A stretch of 19,927 bases of DNA, from contig JBLNBQ010000154.1 of NCBI GenBank assembly GCA_050260095.1, positions 1-19,927 of the forward strand, written 5' to 3'. Each line of letters begins with the position of its first letter. The stretch's first letter is position 1. A program made the position numbers and the translations under genes. The notes under the pieces are model-generated. The model was not told the DNA's origin and ran no database searches. It saw only the letters and a program-made list of their open reading frames with translations. Of the stretch, positions 13,883-19,927 are shown one piece after another. This DNA comes from JBLNBQ01 sp050260095 (lineage in GTDB: Bacteria > Bacillota > UBA5301 > DYFA01).

Positions 13883-16800
13883 ATGCGGAGACGTGTGTGG
13901 CTCGGACTCGTGGCCCTGGCGGCCGTGTTTTCCCTGTTCCTGGGAGTGGCGCTCCCTGGGCGGGCCGCCGAGGCGAAATTCAAGGACTCGCCGGCCGATT
14001 CCCATTGGGCCGGCCAGTCGCTTGGCACTCTGGCGGAGAACCAGATGCTGCTTGGTTACCCCGACGGCACATACCGGGGAGACCAGGCGGCGACCCGCTA
14101 TGAGCTGGCGGCGGCCTTATCGAGGCTGTACGCCCTGATCCAGAAAGCGCAGCAGACGGCTGACGCCCAGCATCAGGCGGCGCTCGCCCAGTCGGCCGCT
14201 GACGTGCAGGCGCTCCAGAAGAGCCTGGGCGAGCTGGAGCAGCGGGTGACCAAGGCCGAACAGGCCCAGGCGACGCAGCCCGCGCCGGCGCGCAAGGAGG
14301 AACTCGCGGCGGTGGACAAGGCCGTGGAGGAACTGGCGGCGCAGGCCGACGCCACCTCCCGCGAGGTGAAGAAGCTCGCCCGGCAGATGCTCGACCTGGC
14401 CAGCCAAGCCGAGGTGCAGGGCCTCCGGGCGCAGCTCCAGGAAGTGCTGCGGGTGGGCGACGACGTGCGCCGGCTGGGCGACCGGTTGGCCGGGCAGGAG
14501 CAGGCCATCGGCCGTCTCGACGGCCGGGTGAACCAGCTCGCCGCCGACCTGGCGGCGCAGAAGACGGCGGCTGACGCAAGGAATTCCGAGCTGCAGTTGG
14601 CCATCGCCCAACTCCGGCGCCAGCTTAACGACCGCGCGACCACCGGCGACCTCGACCAGGTGAAAGAGCGGCTGGCCTCCCTGGAAGCCTCGCTCGCCAG
14701 CCTCTCCGTGGCGGCCGCGGCGGCGGACAGGGACCGCAGCGAAGCCCAGCAGACCATGAAGGAACTCGGCAGCCACGTTGAGCAGGTGGCGTCCGACCTC
14801 GGCGCGCTGGGGAACGCGCTGGAGGCGCTGCGGGCGCAGTTCGCCGCGCAGAGCGGCGCCGGCCCGGCGGAACTAAGCCAGCTTGAGGAACGCCTGGCCG
14901 CACTGGAGAAGTCCCTGGCCAGCGCCTCCGCCGCCGTGGCGGAGGCTGACAAGGACCGCACGCTGGCCCAAGTTGCCGTGAAGGAACTCAGCGACCGGGT
15001 GAACCAGCTCGCCGCCGAACTGGCCGCGTTTGGGACGGCCAGCGCCGATCTGCGGCGGCAGATCGCTGCCCATCCCCACCAGGCCGATCCGGAGCTCGGG
15101 CTGCTGAAGGAGCGGCAGGCGGCGCTCGAGGCGTCGGTGGCCAAGGTGTCGGAGACCGCGGCCGCCGCGGACAAGGAACAGAGCGTGGTGCAGGCGGCCG
15201 TGGACCAGCTGGGCGGCCAGGTGGCGCGGATCGCGGCCGACCTCGCCGCGCTGACGACCACGAGCGAAGAACTCCGACGCCAGCTGACGGACCACCTGGC
15301 GACCGGCGCCGGCGACCTCGCCCAGGTGAAGGAGCGCTTGGCCGCCCTCGAGGCGACGGTGGCGGACGTGGCGGCGGTGGCGGCCGAGGCGAACAAGGGC
15401 CGCGCCCAGGTCGAGGCGGCGATGGAACAGCTGGGCGGCAAGGTGGAGCAGGTGGCCGCCGATCTGGCTGCCCTGCGGACGGCCAGCGAGGCGAGGCTCG
15501 CCGAACTCAAGGCCGCGAGCGACGCCCGGTTCGCCGAACTGACGGCCGCCATCGCTGAACTGCGTCGCCAGGTCGGCGAGCGCCCGGCCTCCGGGGCGAT
15601 CGGTCAGCCGGGAACCGCCAGCGTGGTGAAGGATGCCGAACTGCAAGCTGCCCTCGATGAGCTGCGGCGGGAGTTGGCCGGCCACTTGACCGCCGGCGAC
15701 ACCGAGCTGAATCAGGTGAAAGCCCGCCTCGCGGCTCTGGAAGCAGCCCTCGCCGGCGTCAGCGCCACGGCCGACGCGGCGGCCAAAGACCGCAGCGAGG
15801 CGCAGCAAGCGATGCGGAGCCTGGGCGGCCAGGTGGAGGCGATCGCCGCCGACCTGGCCAGCCTCAAGGCGACTAGCGAAGGACTCCGGCGCGAGCTGGC
15901 GAACCGTCCGGCTTCGGACGAAAGCGTCGTGGGCCAGCTGAAGGAGCGGCTGGTGGCTCTAGAGTCGGCGCTAGCCAGCGTCGCGGCGACCGCCGCAGCG
16001 GCCGACAAGGAACGGAACACCGCCCAGCAGGCCATGGAGAACCTGAGCGGCCAGGTGAACGGGATCGCCGCGGACCTGGCGGAGCTCAAGACAGCCACCG
16101 ACGACCTCCGGCGGCGGCTCGGGGCGATTCCGGATGACGGCCGGGCCGGGCTGAACCAGGTCAAGGAGCGGCTCACGGCCCTCGAGAACGCCCTCGCCGG
16201 CGTGACGGCGACGGCCGCCGCGGCCGACCAGGGCCGGCAGGCGGTGCAGGCGGCGATGAAGGATCTCGCCGACCAGGTCAACCGGGTGGCGGCCGAACTT
16301 GCGGCGCTCAAGGTCGCCAGCGAGGAACTCCGGCGCCAGCTGGCCGAGCGTCCGGCGCTCGACGGAGAGGAGCTCGACCAACTCAAGCAGCGGCTCGCGG
16401 TGTTGGAGGCCTCGCTCGCCAACGCCTCTGCCACGGCGGACGCCGCCGACCGGGCCCGACTCGCGGCTCAGGAGGCCATGGCCAAGCTCGCCGAGCAGGT
16501 AAACGAGTTGGCGGCCCGCCTAGCCCAGCAGGACAAAGACCGGTTGGCGGCTCAGGAAGAGCTGTGGACCGTCACCAAGGAACTCGGCGGGAAGGTCGAG
16601 CGGGTGCAGGACCGGCTGGGCGACCTCGCCCAGACGGAAGAGAACGTCCGGCAGCTTGCGGAGCGGCTCGGGGCCGTGGAGACCCAGATGAGCGCCGCGG
16701 CGGCCGATGCGGCCAAGGCTGACGCGCTCAAGCTCGAGGTGGATGGACTCGAACAGCAGCTCAGCGCCGTGCGCGCCGACTTCGCCAAGCAGTTCGAAGC

Positions 16801-17431
16801 GCTCCAGCTGGCCGACCGGGACCGGGTCGCGGCCCAGGAGGAGCTGTGGCTCACCCTCAAGGAGCTGGGCGGGAAACTCGAGCAACTGCGCAAGGCCCAG
16901 GAAGCGGCGGGCGCGCAGGTCGACCGGACGGCCTCGGACCTCGCCGAGCACAAAGAGGTCAGCGATGCGTGGAAGCAGCAGCTCGAGTCGGGCCAGACCG
17001 AGCTGGGCGGACGCCTGGACCAGGCGGTCACCGGGCTCACGGCTTCCGACGAGGCGCTTCGCGCCGCCGACCAACAGCTCCAGCAGTGTGACCAGGAGCT
17101 GGCGGCTCAGGATCAGGAACTGCAGAAGGCCGATCAAGCGCTGGCAGGCCAGCTGACCGACTTGGAGCGGAACACCGCCGCCCAGGTGGCCGACCTCCGC
17201 AAGGCCGGCGAGGGGCTGGACAAGCGGGTCGTCACCCTCGAGAGCAAGGCTGAGGAGCAGGCCAAGGAGACCATTTCGCTGAAGGGCGGCCTGCAGGAGA
17301 CCCGGCAGAGCGTCGACGATCTGCGGGTCCGGGTCGCGGCGCTGGAGGAGGAGACGAACAAGCTCAAGACCAACTTCCGCCGGCTCACGTGGCTGATCGC
17401 CCTCGGGGCGGTAGCGGTGGCGGCGTTCTAG
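13883..17431 (+). CDS. SLH-domain coiled-coil rod protein with C-terminal hydrophobic anchor
   Basis: An 1182-residue envelope protein. Among in-frame ATGs at 13850, 13865 and 13883, the last has GGAGG 9 bases upstream and gives a standard signal peptide (MRRRVWLGL then a hydrophobic core, cleavage near GRAAEA, residues 27-31). A single SLH domain spans about residues 33-82 (FKDSPADSHWAG ... LLGYPDGTY ... ATRYELAAALSRL), which normally binds pyruvylated cell-wall polymer. About 1070 residues of Ala/Leu/Glu/Gln-rich coiled coil follow, including eight copies of a 74-residue repeat from residue 259 onward. The last 15 residues (LTWLIALGAVAVAAF) are hydrophobic and end in Phe. An N-terminal wall-binding domain, long rod and C-terminal anchor is the plan of Omp-alpha of Thermotoga, a spacer between outer membrane and wall. 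Function as a tether or spacer is inferred. Confidence 0.9.
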   Translation: MRRRVWLGLVALAAVFSLFLGVALPGRAAEAKFKDSPADSHWAGQSLGTLAENQMLLGYPDGTYRGDQAATRYELAAALSRLYALIQKAQQTADAQHQAALAQSAADVQALQKSLGELEQRVTKAEQAQATQPAPARKEELAAVDKAVEELAAQADATSREVKKLARQMLDLASQAEVQGLRAQLQEVLRVGDDVRRLGDRLAGQEQAIGRLDGRVNQLAADLAAQKTAADARNSELQLAIAQLRRQLNDRATTGDLDQVKERLASLEASLASLSVAAAAADRDRSEAQQTMKELGSHVEQVASDLGALGNALEALRAQFAAQSGAGPAELSQLEERLAALEKSLASASAAVAEADKDRTLAQVAVKELSDRVNQLAAELAAFGTASADLRRQIAAHPHQADPELGLLKERQAALEASVAKVSETAAAADKEQSVVQAAVDQLGGQVARIAADLAALTTTSEELRRQLTDHLATGAGDLAQVKERLAALEATVADVAAVAAEANKGRAQVEAAMEQLGGKVEQVAADLAALRTASEARLAELKAASDARFAELTAAIAELRRQVGERPASGAIGQPGTASVVKDAELQAALDELRRELAGHLTAGDTELNQVKARLAALEAALAGVSATADAAAKDRSEAQQAMRSLGGQVEAIAADLASLKATSEGLRRELANRPASDESVVGQLKERLVALESALASVAATAAAADKERNTAQQAMENLSGQVNGIAADLAELKTATDDLRRRLGAIPDDGRAGLNQVKERLTALENALAGVTATAAAADQGRQAVQAAMKDLADQVNRVAAELAALKVASEELRRQLAERPALDGEELDQLKQRLAVLEASLANASATADAADRARLAAQEAMAKLAEQVNELAARLAQQDKDRLAAQEELWTVTKELGGKVERVQDRLGDLAQTEENVRQLAERLGAVETQMSAAAADAAKADALKLEVDGLEQQLSAVRADFAKQFEALQLADRDRVAAQEELWLTLKELGGKLEQLRKAQEAAGAQVDRTASDLAEHKEVSDAWKQQLESGQTELGGRLDQAVTGLTASDEALRAADQQLQQCDQELAAQDQELQKADQALAGQLTDLERNTAAQVADLRKAGEGLDKRVVTLESKAEEQAKETISLKGGLQETRQSVDDLRVRVAALEEETNKLKTNFRRLTWLIALGAVAVAAF
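14657..16600 (+). repeat. Eight tandem 222-bp (74-residue) coding repeats
   Basis: Repeat units begin (at the QVKERLAALE-type motif) at 14657, 14879, 15101, 15323, 15713, 15935, 16157 and 16379. Spacing is exactly 222 bases except between the fourth and fifth, which is 390 (an extra 168 bases, 56 residues or 8 heptads). Each unit reads roughly QxKERLAALE, then an AxAAADKxR stretch, GGQVxxIAADLAAL and SEELRRQL. Units have diverged in sequence but kept length, indicating old tandem duplication with structural constraint. Confidence 0.88.
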
Positions 17432-17456
17432 CGGGCTTCCGTAAAACTGCTGGTGA

Positions 17457-17489
17457 GGGGGGTGGCCACGGGGCCGCCCCCCTTTCTTT
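17457..17489 (+). terminator. Rho-independent terminator of the SLH gene
   Basis: An 11-pair GC-rich stem (17457-17467 with 17472-17482, one T-G pair) and a 4-base loop are followed by TTTCTTT, 26 bases after the SLH stop codon. Confidence 0.85.
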
Positions 17490-17580
17490 CGCCCCCGTCT
17501 CGGCCTGGGCAAGAAAGGAATGTAAGGAAGGGCGTTGAACCTATTAGGGACGATAATGACCTTGCCAGGCGGGTGAGTGC

Positions 17581-18564
17581 GTGAGCATCTTCGTCGGCAT
17601 CGACGGGGGCGGGTCCAAGACAACCTGGGTGGCTGTCTTCGACGACGGGCGTCTGGCCGGCAACGGCGTGCTGGGTCCGTCCAACCTCCACTCCGTCGGG
17701 CAAGCCGGCATGACGGCGGTACTCAAGGCGGTGGTCGACAAGGTCCGGGACGTCACCAGGGTGCAGACCTTCGACTGGGTCAACATCTGCCTTGGCTTGG
17801 CGGGAGTCGACCGCTTCCAGGACCGGACGGTGGTGGAGGGAGCGCTCAAGGAACTCGGCGTCAAGCGCTACCGGCTGGAGACCGATGCGTCTATCGCCCT
17901 GGCCGGCGCCTCGGCCGGCGAGCCTGGCGTGGTCGTGCTTGCCGGCACCGGTTCGCTCGCATTCGGGATCGGCAGCGGGGGCCGGCGCGCCCGGGCGGGC
18001 GGATGGGGTTACCTTTTGGGCGACGAAGGCGGCGGGTACTGGATCGGGCGGCAGGCGATCAGCGCGGCGCTCAAGGCGCACGACTGGCGCGGCCCGAAAA
18101 CCCTGCTCACCGAACGCCTGGTCAAGCATTTCTCGCTCGACCGGATAGAAGGGCTCTATCAACTGGCTTACCACCGGGGGTTGACCCGGGTGGAGGTCGC
18201 GGCCGTGACGCGGCTCGTGCAGCAGGCTGCGTCCGAAGGCGACGTGGTTTCGCAGATCATCCTCGACGACGCCGGCAACGAACTCGCCCTCTCCGCATCC
18301 GCCGTGCGGGCCCAGCTGGGGGTTATGAGCGACGAGCCCGGGGTCGTGGCGACGGTCGGGGGCGTTTTCGAACGGGGTTCCCGGGTGCGGGAGGCGCTGA
18401 TCGGGCGGTTGGCCGACCGGTGCCCCGGGGCCAAGGTGATCTGGCCGGAGTATGAGCCGGCCGTTGGTGCGCTGGGGCTGGCGATGGAGCTCAGGGGGGC
18501 GGCTTTTCGCGAGTTCGCGGAACGGGCGGGCCTCCGGAAGCTGAGCCCCGCGGCGCGTGCCTGA
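17581..18564 (+). CDS. BadF/BadG/BcrA/BcrD-family ATPase, N-acetylglucosamine-kinase-like
   Basis: A 327-residue ASKHA-fold sugar-kinase-like protein. It has the phosphate-1 motif GIDGGGSKTTW (residues 6-16), the ENICLGLAG-type strand (NICLGLAGVDR), a second phosphate loop VVLAGTGSLAFGI, the conserved GGWGYLLGDEGGGYWIGRQAI typical of GlcNAc kinases, and a C-terminal PEYEPAVGALGLA. The closest function is ATP-dependent phosphorylation of GlcNAc (or MurNAc/GlcN) during cell-wall sugar recycling, but the family also includes dehydratase activators. Those carry a cysteine cluster that is absent here, which favours the kinase. GTG 17581 follows GGGTGAG, a modest ribosome binding site. It is separated from the SLH gene by a terminator and probably starts a new transcript with the next two genes (gaps of 20 bases). 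Confidence 0.85.
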   Translation: MSIFVGIDGGGSKTTWVAVFDDGRLAGNGVLGPSNLHSVGQAGMTAVLKAVVDKVRDVTRVQTFDWVNICLGLAGVDRFQDRTVVEGALKELGVKRYRLETDASIALAGASAGEPGVVVLAGTGSLAFGIGSGGRRARAGGWGYLLGDEGGGYWIGRQAISAALKAHDWRGPKTLLTERLVKHFSLDRIEGLYQLAYHRGLTRVEVAAVTRLVQQAASEGDVVSQIILDDAGNELALSASAVRAQLGVMSDEPGVVATVGGVFERGSRVREALIGRLADRCPGAKVIWPEYEPAVGALGLAMELRGAAFREFAERAGLRKLSPAARA

Positions 18565-18584
18565 CAGGTTGGGGGAGATCATCG

Positions 18585-19490
18585 GTGCGCTTGATCCGTG
18601 GGGACGAGGTCAACCGGCTGGTCGGCGCGTGTTCCGCGCCCTGCCGGGCCGGAGGGCCGCCGCCGGGAGACCTGGTTGGAGCGTTCGCGGGGGAGAAGGG
18701 CCTTTTCTGGCTCGGTGAACCCACCGCCTGCCCGGACGCCGCCCCCTCCGGCCAGCCCGAGGCCGCGTTCGCCCATCTTCCGGTCGCACTGACCGTCAGC
18801 CGCCTGGCCGGGGTCAGCGAAGACGAACTGGTCCTCAGCGTGCTTCCCCGGTGCGTCGTGCCGCAGTCCGGCCACGGCGCCGAACTCGACCAGGCGCTGG
18901 CCTGTTGCCTGCCTCACCTGGTCAAGCGCCTGCGCCAGCCGCAAACCCCGCCGACCATCGTCACTCTGGGCCGGGTCGCGCTGACGGGGGTCCTCGCCGC
19001 GGTCAAGCTGGCCACCGGTGAGGAACCGGTCGTGACCACCTTTGGCGGGGAAGAGCCCTTCCCGGCCGACACCAGCGCCGCGGCAAACCTCTGCGAGTTG
19101 GCCGGCCGAATCTATTTTACCGCGCGGGAGTTCCGCGTTGTCCCTGCCCCTCCGGGGTGCGTGGGCGAGCTGGCACCGGTCGTGGCCGGCAAGCACCTGG
19201 CCGAGTTCGCCGCCAACCTGTCCCGCCTCTGCCGGGTCTCCCTGTATGAGGCGGCCGTCGAGCGGACCCGGGAGATCGTGCCCCTCGCCTTTCGGGAGAA
19301 GATCGACGCGGGCGGCTCGACCTACTTCACTCCCGCCAACCGCCGCCTCTTCCGCATCCTGCGGCGTAACCGGGAAGTGGTCGCCGAGTTCTACCCGCCG
19401 GAGGGCTCCGGCTGCTATCTCTACCGGGGTACCGATCTGGAGCACCTGGTGGAACTCGTACTCGAAGCGCTCACCCAGGCCATCGGTTAA
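18585..19490 (+). CDS. Uracil-DNA-glycosylase-superfamily-like protein with altered active-site motifs
   Basis: A 301-residue protein starting with GTG 18585 (GGGGGAG 7 bases upstream). Residues 1-165 follow the layout of family-4 UDG: an N-terminal cysteine pair (C16, C20), strand LFWLGEP (the GEAPG motif position, 41-46), LVLSVLPRCVVP with C90, then CCLPHLVKRL (C107/C108) and PPTIVTLGRVAL, equivalent to the IV.LG..A segment. Four cysteines at family-4-like spacing suggest a 4Fe-4S cluster. The catalytic motif GEAPG is replaced by GEPTA, and the HPS/HPA position probably by PAPPG (RVVPAPPGC), so ordinary uracil excision is doubtful. A C-terminal domain of about 100 residues (GGSTYFTPANRRLFRILRR, EFYPPEGSGCYLYRG) is not recognised. 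It sits 20 bases after the kinase and 20 before a DNA methyltransferase. UDG-fold assignment is inferred from pattern. Confidence 0.65.
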   Translation: MRLIRGDEVNRLVGACSAPCRAGGPPPGDLVGAFAGEKGLFWLGEPTACPDAAPSGQPEAAFAHLPVALTVSRLAGVSEDELVLSVLPRCVVPQSGHGAELDQALACCLPHLVKRLRQPQTPPTIVTLGRVALTGVLAAVKLATGEEPVVTTFGGEEPFPADTSAAANLCELAGRIYFTAREFRVVPAPPGCVGELAPVVAGKHLAEFAANLSRLCRVSLYEAAVERTREIVPLAFREKIDAGGSTYFTPANRRLFRILRRNREVVAEFYPPEGSGCYLYRGTDLEHLVELVLEALTQAIG

Positions 19491-19510
19491 GGACGAAGGA
19501 GGCGGGGCGC

Positions 19511-19927
19511 GTGGCGCGACCCGGCGAGCTGAACCTCATCTATCTTGGCTGCTCTGCTCCCCAAGGCGCCGAGTTCACCCCGGCCGAGCACCCCTACCCG
19601 GGCAACCAGGCCCACCTGCTCAACTTCCTCGAACGCGTCATCCGGGCCAAAGCGCCCCGTCTTGCCTCGCTGGCCGACCTCTTCTGCGGCGGCGGCGCGG
19701 TGGCCGCCCATTTCGCCGGCGCCGGCGTGACCGTGACGGCCAACGACCTGCGCCAGGCCTGCTACGTGACGACCAGCGCCCATCTTCTCGCGACTCCGGA
19801 AACGGTGGACCGGGCGAAGCTGCGGGAGATCACCAGCTACCTGGCGGCCTTGCCGGGCCGGGAAGGAGCGCTGGCCCAGCGTTGCCTGGCGTTCATGCCC
19901 GAGGAGGCGGCGCACAAGGTGCAGGCC
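19511..19927 (+). CDS. D12-class adenine-specific DNA methyltransferase, N-terminal part (cut by window end)
   Basis: GTG 19511 has GAAGGAGG 8 bases upstream; the frame is open to the window end (139 codons). The AdoMet-binding motif I reads DLFCGGGAV (residues 56-64), followed by VTVTANDLR (acidic end of strand 2 at D79), and YPGNQAHLLNFL (29-40) matches the Y-x-G-N-K region that precedes motif I in Dam/D12 enzymes. The methylation motif IV (DPPY type) should lie beyond the window. The first 28 residues are an unusual extension before YPGN. Likely product: N6-methyladenine in a short DNA target, either as part of a restriction-modification or defence locus or as an orphan enzyme. It is translated right after the UDG-like gene, which suggests linked roles. 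Confidence 0.82.
   Translation, partial: MARPGELNLIYLGCSAPQGAEFTPAEHPYPGNQAHLLNFLERVIRAKAPRLASLADLFCGGGAVAAHFAGAGVTVTANDLRQACYVTTSAHLLATPETVDRAKLREITSYLAALPGREGALAQRCLAFMPEEAAHKVQA

Noticed and set aside
14173..15552. Long minus-strand open frames opposite the SLH protein (Ser/Ala-rich)
   Set aside because: They mirror the repetitive coiled-coil coding sequence; no ribosome binding site or domain.
13513..16600. CRISPR-like interpretation of the regular spacing in the SLH gene region
   Set aside because: The periodicity is protein-coding (222 bases, in frame) with diverged units, not short identical repeats with unique spacers.
17535..17557. TTGAAC and GATAAT as a promoter for the GlcNAc-kinase-like gene
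   Set aside because: The spacer is only 11 bases, too short for a sigma-70 promoter; GATAAT alone is not enough.

Overview
The window is GC-rich throughout (G/C at most third codon positions). Several features suggest a high-GC, probably anaerobic, Firmicutes-type bacterium, possibly spore-forming: strong AGGAGG-type ribosome binding sites, a Ptb-Buk butyrate pair, a tungsten/molybdenum aldehyde-oxidoreductase-type operon, a CadC/CadA metal-resistance pair, a GerE-like stand-alone LuxR domain, and an S-layer-homology (SLH) protein. This is inference from gene content; no rRNA or other phylogenetic marker is present. Genes are tightly packed and no gene-free stretch exceeds 300 bases.

Layout. 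1-691 (+): the 3' end of an unrecognised gene, a strong terminator, and a small holin-like membrane protein. 768-2815 (-): ptb-buk, overlapping by 4 bases, for interconversion of butyryl-CoA (or branched analogues) and free acid with ATP formation. 2945-3085 (+): a 46-residue single-span protein. 3222-6697 (-): a ydhY-ydhV-ydhW-type operon, with a Tat-leader ferredoxin carrying four 4Fe-4S clusters, a 700-residue YdhV-type bis-pterin oxidoreductase, and a small partner. 6838-9770 (+): an ArsR/CadC-type repressor with a visible palindromic operator, then a CadA/ZntA-type P-type ATPase. 9634-10308 (-): a cysteine-rich protein. 10522-11247 (+): a thioredoxin-like gene with an in-frame TGA that looks like a selenocysteine codon, then a LuxR-type HTH protein. 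11332-12672 (-): an NCS2 nucleobase permease. 12798-13784 (+): an Old-Yellow-Enzyme-family flavoprotein. 13883-17431 (+): a very long SLH / coiled-coil / C-terminal-hydrophobic-anchor protein built from exact 74-residue repeats. 17581-19927 (+): a GlcNAc-kinase-like (BadF/BadG) ATPase, a uracil-DNA-glycosylase-fold protein with altered catalytic motifs, and the start of a D12-class adenine DNA methyltransferase cut by the window end.

Most notable: (i) the probable selenoprotein at 10522-10911, which a standard gene caller would truncate or miss. It has a C-H-G-TGA redox motif in the first beta-alpha loop and a hairpin immediately after the TGA that fits the bacterial SECIS pattern. (ii) The UDG-like protein paired with a DNA methyltransferase. 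(iii) The Omp-alpha-like tether protein, with a palindrome covering its ribosome binding site. (iv) The Tat-leader YdhY-like subunit that ends in a CxxCH motif.
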